From Sympetrum striolatum (lineage: Eukaryota; Arthropoda; Insecta; Odonata; Libellulidae), in NCBI GenBank assembly GCA_947579665.1, contig OX388352.1, positions 33,102,216-33,166,215 on the forward strand: DNA of 64,000 bases, read 5' to 3'. Positions 46,318 through 59,149 of this stretch are shown here, piece by piece. Below the pieces are notes generated by a model. It ran no database searches, had not been told where the DNA came from, and saw nothing but the letters and a program-made list of their open reading frames with translations. The translations under genes and the position numbers were made by a program. Position 1 is the first letter of the stretch, and every line of letters begins with the position of its first letter.

Positions 46318-48042
46318 CTCTTTTTTATTCTATTACCACAAATTTATACATTAGATTTGCACTGTTCGATTACATGACGGAAACTAAAAATGAAGGACAA
46401 ATATCTGACGCTTCTCTTTCTTACCTCTGGAATTATTATTTAACCTCACTCCTTTTCCACCCACCCTGTTTGGTACTCACCTACTATATTTGACCTGCCT
46501 TCTTTACTATACGTGATAAGTGTGAGAGATGCTGTTAGTGTGATAGGGCTCAAGAATGTTTTCCTCTTGCTATGCAAGAGGACCGAGAGGAGCAAGCACA
46601 TCGAATAATTATCAATCACACCCAAGCGGATCACATCTTTTAATTTTACCTTAATATTACTTACATCATTGGAAAGCAATAAAAAAATATTAGAGATTAC
46701 CCAGACGAGATGGAAAGAACTCGTATGAAGAAAGACAGAACTAACAGGTTGACTATATTCTATGAAATTATCATCACGTCTGAGAGGGCGGAGAAAGAAA
46801 AATGAAATCTTTTAGGGTAAGAAGGTCAACTAGAGGTGAGTAGATTAGATAGACTTATTTGGAAACTCGGAGAGGCTCATTATTTTCCTAAATTTCCATG
46901 AGAAATCAGCCTCTCCCAAATCAGTATTTCAACGTGTATTATCTTTCCTTTCTTAAATACTGTATTAGTAAATTTGAATTGAAATAAGACGACTTGGAAT
47001 CAACTCCTAAGCTCAAATAAATCCAAAATAACGACATCTAGTCCCTTGAATTCAATCACGTTTCTTTTTTAAAATGTTGAGATGAACTTAGGGCAATAAA
47101 AATTAAAAATGAAGCGTAATGTCGCACCGTAATTTATCCGAATTCTACGTCTTTCATCGACTTCAAGATGAGCATCAATAAGCTTGTCTTAATCTTGACG
47201 AAAACGTTTTGGCGCAGGAACTTTAATGCCAAGACTGAAATTAAATATGAAAGCAGTGAAATGATTTCTGAGAGAGCCCCAAAGTCCAGAAACTTAAGAA
47301 ACGGGTATCACGAGGGCTCCCGTTGACAAAATCGCCAAAAGAAAGACAGAAATAGAGCTCTAACCGCCTACTCGCAACTAAGAGCCTCGACAAAAACATG
47401 CGATGAAAAAATTTCTTTATCTTTCAGAGGAAGTCCTTAGTAAATAGCTCTCCACGTCCCGTTAATATGTCTTTTTCAAAAAATGCCGAAAAACAGCTGA
47501 GGGAACGCCCAAACTGTGGAATGTAATTTATATTCAAAGAATGCTTATTGCCATAGAATTAGATTAGGCGAAAAAAATTACTGGTAATGTGCGTTTCATG
47601 ACAGAAAAATAGGAATAAAAATTTGAACTAAAGAGATGTGAGGTAAAACAGACGATGAAAAGGAGTCAGTATGTTTTCTGAAAGAAAGTTCTTCCAAATT
47701 CTATCCAAGAATAACCCATAATGGAAACAAAAAATACATAAATCGCGTTAATGTTTCTTCAGGGAAGATTGAACTTGCATTTATTTTCAGCACCGTAAAT
47801 CAAAAGATGTGTTATCGCTGCTGCTATGAACATTTGCGTAGCACTTGTAAGTTTGCAAGTACACTTTTATCTGTTCATTAGAAATTTAAAGCTTTATACA
47901 ATTAAATTAAGCAGAAAAATAATAAGTTATTAATATTCAAGGGCAGCTGCAATAATAAGGGAACCGTTAAAAGTGAATATGAAGGCGTCGATAAACTAGC
48001 TTGTTCATTAGGCATTCCGTTAACATATGTGGGATCGTCGAC
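46318..48042. other. AT-rich non-coding stretch
   Basis: Apart from the hairpin at 46869-46916, nothing recognised. The frames at 46308-46493 and 46446-46679 are unconvincing. Confidence 0.45.
46869..46916. repeat. Imperfect hairpin, 9-bp outer stem
   Basis: GGAGAGGCT (46869-46877) pairs with AGCCTCTCC (46908-46916). A short inner CAT/ATG pairing continues beyond a bulge on the right arm. Confidence 0.6.
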
Positions 48043-48125
48043 GTAAGTTAGTTTAGTGGTTAGGATAACTGCCGGGAAGTGGGAGACCTGGGTTCGAGTT
48101 CAAATCATGCTGCTATTTTTCGCTT
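48043..48125 (+). repeat. tRNA-derived SINE unit, family 1
   Basis: A box TAGTTTAGTGG (48049-48059), GTTAGGATAACTGCC, GGGAGACCTG and B box GGTTCGAGTTC (48091-48101), then GCTATTTTTCGCTTC. It is the plus-strand counterpart of the unit at 40130-40212, and similarity extends beyond the tRNA-like part. Confidence 0.7.
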
Positions 48126-51100
48126 CATTTCTCCTTACGTTACCGCAAAATAAAGTAGATATACATTCCACTATGTCTGCATAGTATTCAGCCCACATAT
48201 CTATTCGAACCTCACACCAATACCACTAGCTACAAATAGCTGCGGAGCAGGAATGAGGTTTTCTAAAAACGATGAAAAGTAGTAATTTGTCATTGCTTGC
48301 CTCAGTTAGCCTGCTAAAAGACTCATAGAAGGATACTAAGAGAAAAATCGGTATAATAGATACTACAATTAAATATTTACCTAAATAATTTGAAAATATT
48401 GCATAAGTATAATATTGTTAAAGTTAAAATTTGTAGCTGCGTGTACCATTCTTTAGTAAGAAAAAAATACAAAGAAGTGTTCTAAATGCCGTTTTATATT
48501 GGTAAACGAAATACAGCGGTATTCGATTCAAAAACCATATTCTAAAAAGATACGTAGTAGATTAGAAACATATAAGAAACAAGACACACCTTGAAATAGT
48601 AATGTAATGTTTCTGCTATAGCAAGCAGCTTCTTGAATAAAATAGTACACCAAAAACAGGCAAGAGACTATTCTCCATAACTGGCGCAACAAACATACCC
48701 CCACTACGCCCTAAAAGGAGGCTTAAAAAAACAAAATTAGGCTATAATGAACGATACTTGACTATTTAATAAAAATGATTATCCATTACTCACTGAACCG
48801 AAGGGAAGGACATACAACATTGAGGAATATGCTTGATATTTTTATAGGAGAACAAGCGAGCAGAATTTAGCTGCAAAAATGAAACTTCATTATACGTTGC
48901 GGACGAATTGATAGCGATGCCAACATTTACTCAGAACTCTAATGTCGAGCTTTCCATGGGGAAAAGATATTTGGTGGACTAACGGCCGGAAAAAATTCAA
49001 ATAAGGCGTCGTCTGTATCACCTAATCTCGTAAAAAGAGCTGAAATAACTATCCGGAAGATAAAATGGCTCCATACAATCCCGAAGAGCTCTAAATATAG
49101 CTGGAGAGATGGCAACATCTAATGGTCAGAATTTTAGTCCCTCATTCCATCGTTCTACACGCTTTGTTAAGTAATTGGAGCTGTGCAAAAAACCCGATCA
49201 AAACTCCCACAATATTTCACGAAGCCAACTGGGAAAGTGAGTAAAAATAATAACAAGTATATTTTTCTTGTTTTTGTAAGTGCCCCGCATAAATTCAGTA
49301 TAAAAACTATTAGGTTCGTATAATATTCTTGTATAAAACATAAATAAGAAATCACTTAAGGTCACGGCAGGACCCCGTTTGGTACACTACATTACTAGTG
49401 ATTTTAATCCGTCCAAACTAAAATTGTAACGTGAGATTTTGCGATGTCGGAAGATGAATCTTTGTCTTTTATTTTTTGTGAATTACATTGTTTTTTTATA
49501 TCATATGCAATAACAATATCAAAATGTAAACTTTCATGGATAAGTGATTATTGATAATATTTTGTTTACATTCACTAATGCTAAAATGATTAAACAAAAT
49601 GTGTTAAGACATAGATCAAGAAACCCGATAACTTATTTTGAGCAATCTATCGTAACAAATAATTTTGAAATTAGAGAAAAAACGGGAGGTCCTGCGAAGA
49701 ACCCAAATAAGCAAACAATGTTGACGACATAGGCTAGGTACGCTAAGGTTTAAAGAGGACATTTACTAAAAATTTAAAGAATCGGGGCCTTAAAAATATA
49801 ATTATCATGCTTTTTATATCTTACAAAAAATTTCAGTAAGCTTTGATGATTGAGGGTGCAAACACATTAATGTTATTATAAATACGATCTAAATTCATAA
49901 TCTAAACCATTTTTTTTCTGAAATTTAATGATGCATTTAAGACGAGAAGCATTCTAAAAGTTCTCTTTCAACGACTGAAAGCTTTGATAATCTCCCAGTC
50001 CATTTTCCAACAAACTGTAGCGTATTTATAAACGGAAAACATGTTCGACGGCTGCTTGATGGACACGTGATAAATCGGAAATTTCGGAATGGAAAAAGAT
50101 TGTGACTTGAAGTGAGACTTGACCAGGTTAAAGGGAATCCTAACTTAAAAAACGAAGGGATTTTGTACCAGCAGATGGATTTCTTTAGATAAATGTAGGG
50201 AGCGTATATAGGTCGATGATAATGGAGGATGGTAATGACGTCAAAGAAGAGTACGAAAAAAGTGAAAGAGAACAATAAAGAAGGACTAGGCCAACCTTGA
50301 GAGGAGCCATCTTCTGTCAAAGCTAGACGCCTACTTAATCACAGTCCACTGAGCGCGACGGGCATTTGTTTCACGGTGAGTTGGTTACCGCGGACCACCT
50401 TTCCCAAGTTGATGGGAAAAAGGAAAATGCCTGAAAACAGTTCCCGACTCTTAAGTTAAATTTAAAAGCTTGTAAATCACAACACGAGCGAGAATCCGAG
50501 TTAACTCTGGCATAATACCGAACAAAGAACGGCTTATTGTTTTATCCTTAAGTGCGGGCTTTCTTTTGTGGTGTGTGCGGTGAAATATAGGAAAATCACG
50601 AAACTTACACATAACTAACGACGGAACTTAACCTATTACCAGTTATAGAATTAGTCTTGAAGAACCAATTTTGCGATAAATTTGGAAATTTGAGAACAGA
50701 TTTACATAAAATTTACGGTTTATCGTTGTTTCATTGATTTTATCCACGGTTAAAGGTTTTTCAGCGGTAACATTTAAAATTTAGGTGAAGGCCAATGCAA
50801 ATTACTAACATGAATTAAGCCTTACGGAGAGGAATTAGAAAAAAACTGTAATGGCGCCTACTTTCTTAACAAATACAATAACTTCAATTTTTCCCCACTC
50901 AATCTTTTCTTGATTATTTGATGATCATTGAAGGGTGAAAGGTGCCTAATACCGATCAAATATCCATCACGAATCTGACATGTAACCAACCATGCAACAC
51001 TCATTCTACCACGTAGCCCTCCTATTAAAACTGTTATCAACTATATTCACATTTACGTAGGTATGATTTTTTAAGAAAAATATCGCTTTCTCCCTTTGGA

Positions 51101-52199
51101 GAAGAGACTACTCTACCAGTCTGAGAAATATTGACCGCTTACTGGATGGTGTGTAGGTATTATTCTAATACTGATGCATCTTATTCGTCAGATTTTGTCG
51201 TGAGATCTAATTTGAGGAGGTGCACCAATCTACCGACAATATTCGACTAAGTCCCCACTTGTTTACCGCCAGAAACTGGCCCTGGCCTCTTATGCTGTGT
51301 GGTCGCTCTCAGAAGACAATAACACGCTAATATTTGCCTTTGCTGTTGACCTTACGTGTTTCGACTCACACATCGAGAATTTATTCACCAATCACTGTCT
51401 GAGAACCGACCTTGAATCGCAAGTAATTTAGCGTTTTCTCCATGCCTCTGAATGCCCACACTGAACAAAACGTGCCTGCCACCCAGTGATAGAATGCTCA
51501 CTACGATATTTCTAGGGAACTTATTTCAATACGGTCGGCTTCGAAACGTAAGTTAATCACCAGGGCAGGAACAAAGCACTCTGTAGCTCATTACATGTTG
51601 ATGCCCAAATTCTTTCACTTACTGATTCGCTATCCATTTTCCCAGTATTTATTTATGTATTTATCAATTTCTTCTGTTAATTAATATTTTCCCAATTGAT
51701 ACTACATTTAATTCCCACCTGATTTACTGTTTCCCCTACTTAGATTCTTGTCTCAATGAATATCTTATAGGTTCCCGTTTTTCATTACTTATGTATACTT
51801 GATAATTTATTCCTTTCATTGCTCTCTCCTTTTCTCCCTCCATACCCTGAAAGAACATCACCTTATAAAATTCTACGTGAATCATTTTATTAAGACCAGT
51901 TTCGAACAATAACTTCACTATTGGGCAATAAGAAGCTATAGGTCGAAAACAGTCGAAATTAAGAATACCATATATAATCGAGTATTAGCCGACCCGAATA
52001 TAAGCAAAGGCGCCTAATTTTATCCCAAAATACGGGAAAACTAATTGCCTTGTGTATAAGCTGAATGTGGAAAATTCATCATATACTGGTAAATAATACA
52101 ACAATAAAAATGGATACCAGTAATATAACACTAATGTAGGTATCAGTAGGTTAAACGTTTATGAATAGATATTTCAAAGTAAAACAGTACATTAGCTCT
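48126..52199. other. AT-rich non-coding stretch
   Basis: No gene, RNA or clear repeat was recognised. The longest frame (49937-50320, minus) is pyrimidine-biased without a domain. Confidence 0.45.
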
Positions 52200-53220
52200 G
52201 TAAGTGGAAAAGAGGGAGAACAATATACAATTTACGCGCCCATTTCCGGCTGCGGTAGACTTTTTCCATTGGAGAACAGGTAAGAGGGATCCTGACTCGA
52301 GTGCAAGCCGAGGTGGGCTTTTTCAGGATGTTCTGAAAATCTCAGGTTATTTACGAGCATATACGACGATTATCAGCTGTGATTATTAATTTGTCCTTGT
52401 AATCGAAAGATGGGGGCTGCTTCAATAGATATCACTTTGAACAAAATCGATGAAGTTGGAAATATTAGCAGCGGTATGACGAAAACAATTGGCCTTCGTA
52501 GCCGATCACTCTAATCAATCGATCTAAAATCACATTAGCGTGAGTCACGCACTGATCAAAGAGCCCCATCTAACCTTCCATCGCCTTACAAACCACCGGC
52601 GCGTTTCGTTAGATGTCAGAATTCGCGATTAAAATACTCTCGACCAGGATTAGATCCGCAAGTCGATCGGCCTATCTATCTTCGATCACCTTTCAAAGGC
52701 GGGGGTAGAAATGGATGAAATTACGAGGAAAAGGGTTGCGGCCGAGCAAGTAAAACGCCCGAGATAGAGGCCATTAAAGGGATGACGGTGGATTGGGAGC
52801 CAAGAATCTCCAATGCAGCAACCAGAAATTGCGCGTGAGTATGAAACGCTGGCATTTTCGGTCGCCTCGTGTCTCCTTTTCCAGAATGAAAAGAGGTTCT
52901 AGCACACCTTTCTGCAACGATTATTCTTAGAAGCTGCATTTAGATTTCGCTCACCACCTCCTCAAATTGTCATTATTCCGGGACCGGAGCCAGGATGTAA
53001 GCAGAGACCACATATCACTCCCAGTCGCGCGCGTGAATTATGTCGGCGAAATTTGTTTCCTCCCGAGAAAATGGATGGCTAGCTCGATACCTCCTTGATT
53101 TACGTCTGATATTCCAAAATATGGCGATGCATCAGCTCCCACCTCCGCGAGCGCTGCTCCCAGACGTTCAACGCATGAGTAATTGAAGTCGTTCGAATCC
53201 TATGAGTCATACGCGAAATG
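52200..53220. promoter_or_regulatory. GC-richer island, possible cis-regulatory module
   Basis: Balanced base composition in an otherwise AT-rich tract. Several transcription-factor-like motifs are visible: AATCAATCGATC near 52513 and the AP-1-containing palindrome at 52538-52550. Many GATC/CGATC tetramers occur at 52500-52700. An ACAGGTAAGAG string at about 52275 resembles a splice donor. No coding frame is convincing. Function is inferred only from composition and motifs. Confidence 0.25.
52538..52550. promoter_or_regulatory. 13-bp palindrome containing an AP-1 (TGAGTCA) core
   Basis: GCGTGAGTCACGC is perfectly palindromic about its central G and contains TGAGTCA, the bZIP (Jun/Fos-type) consensus. 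Binding is not shown. Confidence 0.4.
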
Positions 53221-53560
53221 AATTTAACGGAAGTAGGATTCAAAATTGCGAAAACCTTTTCTTGGACACTGAACTTTTTTAATGTACTGCATACTATCGT
53301 GAATGGATGCGAATATGATATTTGAAGGGATAATTTAAATTCGACGTGTGAAGGAGAAATGATTGTAATTATGAACGTAAGGTGAATTACTTACGGCGTG
53401 AGTGAAATTTAAACAAAAATTATTTCAAAGATTATAGTATAGTGTTCTATAAAGGATGTTAAACATATAATAACCCAAAATGAAATAACATGAGAATTAA
53501 TTAAGGAATTTATTGGCGGTTTGCTTCTGTAAGTATGGTAACAATGGTTTTTGTACACAG
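53221..53560. other. AT-rich non-coding stretch
   Basis: Nothing recognised; it lies just 3' of the transposase remnant. Confidence 0.45.
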
Positions 53561-53750
53561 CTAATACATCTTGATATGTGCACCATTAGTGGAGCGACAG
53601 ACATATAATCTGTATTCTCCTTCCATCCAAGTGTTTTGAAGCGTTTAAGGAATAAAATTTGCGATAACTGCCCGAATGCGGTGGCGCATTTCTGATAGAT
53701 CACGAACTGACTGTCTACGCGGTACCAACTGCCACAATCTAACAGAAAAC
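53561..53750 (-). pseudogene. C-terminal remnant of a mariner/IS630-type transposase
   Basis: One minus-strand frame reads LVPRRQSVRDLSEMRHRIRA, an in-frame TAA, and then NTWMEGEYRLYVCRSTNGAH through to a terminal stop at 53561-53563. From memory of the family, the layout matches the extreme C-terminus of insect DDE transposases of the IS630-Tc1-mariner group: an arginine-rich helix, then W-x-E-x-E-Y-R-L-x-x-C-R-x-T-x-G-A-H-I. The catalytic DDE core and N-terminal helix-turn-helix are absent, and there is one nonsense codon, so it is inactive. The open frame at 53497-53703 in another register is a shadow of this. Confidence 0.55.
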
Positions 53751-53880
53751 ATTTTGAGTTAGCATACTTCTAGAAGCAAACCACCAATAAATATCTAAAT
53801 AGCTTCTCAAGATATTCCATTTTGTATTATTATATGTTTAACCCGGACACGATGTTCAGATTCCTGTCGGTAAATTATTA

Positions 53881-53985
53881 AGCCTGAAGGCCGGTAGGAA
53901 TCTCGTTCTCTTATCAATGTCTTTCTACCAAGGAATCAATTTCTAAAGGGAATCAGGCTTATAAGGCAAGATGAGGAGTGAGGTA
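53881..53985 (+). repeat. Dispersed repeat family, copy C
   Basis: AGCCTGAAGGCCGGTAGGAA start, GGGAATCAGGCTTATAAGG and AAGATGAGGAGTGAGGT, closely matching copy A (39181-39283). The right-hand part of the family is missing. Confidence 0.7.
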
Positions 53986-56900
53986 TTTTGCCAAGTATTT
54001 TTATATACCGATTTCGAGGAATATTTCTGTCTGCCAGAAAAATGATCCAAGGATAATATTATCCAGAATTACAACGAAGTATTTCAAAGAGATAAAAAAT
54101 CAGTAGTAAAAGGAACTAAATTCGGTTAAATTAACTGAGACTTAAATTCAGGGATTAAAAGTCAGCCTTCGTCACAATTACTTCCATGTTAGCCTAGTTT
54201 CCATGTATTCACCTGAGAACGATGTAAAAATTGACGTAAACTCGATAACAGCTACGATATAAACTATTGAGATGAAAACTTTTAGAAATTACCAGATCAA
54301 TTGGATTTTGAGATGTTACATAAAAGTTCAGACGAATTTGGCAATTTGTCAAGCAATGAGTAAAGAATGTGTAGTCGTGATCATAATGATGAAATAGGCA
54401 TTTAATATTTTGTGGAAGAAATACTCATTGGTAGAGATTAAGATGAAGTTAACGTCATTTTTTATGCTGATTGTTATAACAGGCGTCGAGCAAGGGAAGA
54501 TGGGAATTACGTGAAATAGCTGTTTTATGTAAGGATTTTACGTGAAATATGCCTACGTTTATAATATGACGTTTTAAAGCATTAAAATAGTATGCAGTAA
54601 TTTCCACTATGTACCGAGTCTTCACATTGGAATCAGTTTACACATGAAGGGACCAACCTATTCATTTCGTGTAAATCGTAATCCTTGTTAACCAAATTCC
54701 GTATGAAGTGAACTTGTAAACTCAACCACTCGATATGAACTCTATTGGGAGAGTATTTATTTGTCGACTCACATACTAAAAGGTACCATATGTTTTCTTC
54801 TAATAAATGGAAAACATTTCATCCAATAAATAAAAAAATAAACTAATTAATCTAGGCCGTCCACAAAATAGTTGTGAAATATAGGATCAAAGTTCAATGA
54901 TTTTTATTCTGATAGCTATTCCACTATAAATACCCTTTAGAATCAGAAGAATTATTCTGGGATACTTTCTCTACAGACCATCAAATCTTTCATCTACTTT
55001 TGTCAGTATGTTTATTGTCACTATTAAATATAAGCTTATGAGGTAAGAGTTGATTATAGTATAGTAAATATTTTTATAACAGACTAGAAGATCACTCGAA
55101 ATCGGTATGTCAATAACGGATGTATATAGTAAATTGTAGCTACATAATACGGCTATCGAGGAAGTTTGCGAGCAGTGATTTTTATTATTTTATTTACCAC
55201 CCAGCAATTGATGAAGTGTGACTTATTTTGCCATTGGAATGATTTCGAATATTGTTAGAAAAGTAAATTTTAATGGTAATGTTATTACGATCCGTAAAAT
55301 ATAACTGGATGCTAAGATCGACTATTTTCTCAGCATATATACTTCTTGTTAGACCATGTAACAATTTAGCAACGGTTAAGCTGATACTGAAAAACTTTAA
55401 CGAACAACTGGAAGAAAAGGAATGGAACGAATTCTGGAACGAGATATTTCAAATACTATTTCGCGAAGTTCCGAAAATTTATTTCAAGAAGAATCCCTTG
55501 GCTTGAGAATATCTACGAGATTTGTTGGATTCCTTAAAAAGCGCCCCTTGGTTTTTGAATGAGTAAGATAATGCCTGGCTCGGAATATTGAGTTACCAAG
55601 CTCCAGTCGCATATCAAGTCATCTTCATAAAGGGAGACACGTACACCATTACGTTAAGGATAACTATTTCACTTCTACGAAAACTTTCCCGGTTGTTGAA
55701 AATATGTGGTAGACTAGCTACTCTCAAATCAGGAATCAATATCGATCATTAGATGGTTAGCTGAACCGAAACTTTAGTAGAAAAAATCATCCTTTAAATC
55801 TGATAGGGGAAGTTGTATGTACGCAATAATGCATATTATAATAATTTTATCCTTATGGTCAAAGGAATTGGCAACCTGCTATATAATTTCGCGATTTTAT
55901 TATTTGTTACATTAGTATCTTAAATATAGTTGACTGTAAATCTGATCTTCAGGCCAATATTGACTAAAGAAATTTATGTTTCACATGCTAAGTAAGACAA
56001 AGAACTACTTTGTCCTGTTGTTTACTTTATATTTGCTGTAAATACCTAATGAAATTTGCATTATTTTTATGCTGTATTCTATAGTTTTCTTTCAACCTTT
56101 TTTACGCACTAAGTGTAGGAGCAGGTTCTTCACGCTCCCCTTGTCTTTGCGGATGTTTCTCTGCAAAGGAAATGATTTTTTGTATTCAAAATTAGCACAT
56201 TTTTCATTTTTTCTAGAGAACCATTCTTTCTTTTCACATTCCCACTCAATTTCCACATTACTCGTTAAGAAAACTGTAAACATTACTATTAATATTTTTG
56301 TCTTTGTGTTTTTATTAGACAAGGGTTAAATGGAAAACGGGATTTCCTAGACATAAGTTCGCCCAAGATAGAAGTTTGAATGTACGTTAAACCTGTCTTT
56401 GTTGGTAGCTTCATTCTAATTGGTTTAAGTTGGTCATAAGGGGGACATTCTCCTTTACCCCAGAATTCACTACTGCTCCCCATGGATTCGGCTGAATCCC
56501 GAAAGCCTATTTTAAAACCCGTTCCAAACTACCTTAAGTAATATTTTATACGACATTTATCAGATAGAATACGCCGTGACTCAAATGACCTTACCATCAA
56601 AGGACGCTTATATAACCACCGGCTATTGTTTTACGTACAATGAAAGATCTAAGCTATCCCGATAGAAAGTAAACTTTCTCGAGCCACTGAAGAGAAGGGA
56701 AGTTCAGTTAAAAGTTTCCTCTCTTTCGCGTCTTCGTTGCCAACTCCGGCTTACGGTTTAAAGCTCTCCCACGCAATCTGATTCCGAGCCAAAGTATTAT
56801 ATTCTATTCTTTATTTTGGGATACGCTGGTCGTGGGAGGAATTCCATGAAGTGAAAAAGGGAGTCAACAATATAAGTGGGCTCGAATTAAAATGGTGCGC

Positions 56901-58259
56901 TAAACAAGTTTAATGTAGCAAAAAAGGTCAGGAATTAGATGACAAAGACATGAGTATTGTCTGAAAATACAAGATAAAGAGGAAGAGCTAACCTATCCAT
57001 GCCCGAAGAGTAAATGTGTAGGTCTAGTAAGTTAATTTACTTCCATGTAGTTCACAGGTCAGGGTACAAGATCTGAAGACGTCAAGCAACGAGTAAAACT
57101 ATAGCCCTGATGGACGACCTAGCTTTTTGCTTAACATTCTAAGATAATATATGATCTAAATTCCTAATGTTAGAGGGTTTTGCTGCTGTAAAGTTTGTCC
57201 AATATTAGCAAAGAAATGTGAAGCATTAAGCTAATCCCTTTTTATCTTTGAAATAAAACTTAGTCAATAATTTAAGTAGCCTTGAATAAAAACGGTGAGC
57301 TAAACAAGTTTAATGTGTCAAAGAAAAAGACTGCAAATTAGTGAAGAATCAACCGAAATGTTTCTCTGTGGATAAATTAACTTGAATAAGTACCACTTGT
57401 TAGCATATACTTAGCACAATTTTGCTACTCAAGGCATTTTGGGTATGGCATTGAAGAGGTATTTCTTTTTCTTGCTTCCTTCTTTCCTTCTTCTTTTAGA
57501 TTTTAATTTCACGTGTTGATAGGTATCGGAGGTTTTTAAAAACGCCTTGTTTTCCCGCTGGTTCTGATTTAAAACTAAGAAATCCCTACGGTAACTTTTG
57601 CAACATGCAAATTTACGTTCAAGCATACGTTATTAACAAGTAAATGGAATTTTATTCTGTCAATTTCATTTGAGATTAAAGATGAACGAAAGTAAAGAAG
57701 TATATAAAAGTAATAAGTATACGTACAAAAATACATGTCCGTATAGACACAGTATATTCTAAGCAAACTTTTAAGCAGTCAAGTCCTTCTATGTGATATG
57801 ACATTAAAATAGAAAATAAAAGAACATTATAGGGAGAGCTAATTCCAATAAATTAAACTTTAAAGACTGAAGATATGAGAAAAATATCTTAAAGAGGTTT
57901 TGAGGTCATGTGTTTTTTCGATTTTACTTATCGATACTGCATGCGTTGTATTATAGGTTATGAGGAATCATAACAACTTTACATGCATTGTGTAAACCAT
58001 GCAATCATTCCTTCAAACATTTCTTATGATACGGATATAAATGTAAATAGTAGAGTTGCATTTGATTTATTTACTACAGCAAACATTTGGAACATAGAAC
58101 CGGTTTTTAGTATGTGAATATATCTCCGATAAAATCTCAATGTCCGATCCGTCCGAAATCCGATCATCGTATTACTGAAAAAGCAACCCATCAGAATTAT
58201 AAGAGAGAGATAGATACTATGAAGACAGATCATCAGTCTACTAAGTAGCCATGGCTGTC
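53986..58259. other. AT-rich non-coding stretch
   Basis: No gene is supportable. The frames at 55273-55506, 56069-56483 and 57429-57766 lack domain signatures and overlap on opposite strands. Contains the paired repeat at 56879-57332. Confidence 0.45.
56879..57332 (+). repeat. Direct repeat pair about 400 bp apart
   Basis: GCTAAACAAGTTTAATGT lies in matching context at 56879-56931 and 57279-57332 (GAATWAAAAYGGTGMGC before it, CAAARAAAA-type sequence after it). Possibly part of an old diverged duplication. Confidence 0.65.
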
Positions 58260-58279
58260 ATAAAGTTTGCATAGGCTGC

Positions 58280-58312
58280 TCGGAACTCCTGCTCTGTGCG
58301 CAGGAGTTCCGA
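58280..58312. repeat. Perfect 13-bp hairpin
   Basis: TCGGAACTCCTGC (58280-58292) pairs exactly with GCAGGAGTTCCGA (58300-58312) around a 7-nt loop. It lies in a GC-richer 300-bp island. Confidence 0.9.
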
Positions 58313-58454
58313 TACAATGCTATTGATATTTTACGCTCCACTCGACAAAGGTGACCCCACTTTGAACAAACACAAAGTTTTATCCGTTTTAATAACCCCA
58401 CCGTCCCAATCTTCTGTTCTCCTGCAGAAAATGAGGGAGTGGTAAGCTAAGCTC

Positions 58455-58511
58455 GATGGGGAGTTGGCGCTAAGATCTGCCACGTTTTCCACTCCAATTC
58501 TACTCCCCATC
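58455..58511. repeat. Bulged hairpin, 10 + 4 bp
   Basis: GATGGGGAGT (58455-58464) pairs with ACTCCCCATC (58502-58511). An inner TTGG/CCAA pair continues past a 4-nt right-hand bulge, sharing T58464 as an alternative. Confidence 0.7.
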
Positions 58512-58676
58512 TCCGCGACTTTATGGCACAGTCATCGGGAAGCATTTCCAAACAGTCGTTGAGCCTTTCACAGGCAGATAAGAATCAAAAGACTGGATCT
58601 TTGCAGAGCCTTTTGATTTTCTCATATTTTCCTATTATCATTTAACAGCTTTCGAATTATATTCCACTTATTTCTG

Positions 58677-59149
58677 TATGTCTATGTAAGGACCCTGTAA
58701 GCCACTTTCGGCGTGTGGCAGGGGGTGCAACACCATTACTTTATATTCTTAATCCATTGATTTCGCGTATCGTTCGCGGAAAACAATATATTCCTCGATC
58801 GATGCAGTTCTAACATTTATTTCCCTTGTCTTCCACGCAGCAACAGAACGGCCTATGTAACAGGGAGGTTGCATTATATACGTTACATCTTCTAAGGACA
58901 TGCTTTCTCTGAACTTATTTAGTATATTTAATCTTTGTATTAATCTTTTGTCCTCATAAGATTCCCTCCCGCGTCCTGAATCATCCGAGCAACGCTTTCT
59001 GCTTTATTGTAGTGATTAATTACAAAGCGTATCGCCTTTCGCTGTACATTTTCTAATTCCCGAATACAACGCTTGTCGGCAGAGTCCCGTACACTACAAG
59101 CATACTCGAGGTGAGACCTAACTGAGGCTAAGTAACATCGCTCGCGAAA
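58677..59149 (-). mobile_element. LINE fragment (same family), 3' end only
   Basis: About 470 bp matching the 3' UTR and C-terminal ORF of the main LINE, minus-strand sense. It has the GTGTGGCAGGGGGTGCAA hallmark near 58711 and CTAAGTAACATCGCTCGCGAA at its 5' breakpoint. The 5' truncation maps to about 22045 of the main copy, within roughly 20 bp of the 27.7-kb fragment's truncation. Confidence 0.85.

Noticed and set aside
49937..50320. 127-codon minus-strand frame
   Set aside because: Phe/Ser/Leu-rich translation of a purine-rich plus strand; no motif or conservation evident.
53497..53703. 68-codon minus-strand frame
   Set aside because: It is an out-of-register shadow of the transposase remnant, whose conserved residues appear only in the adjacent frame.
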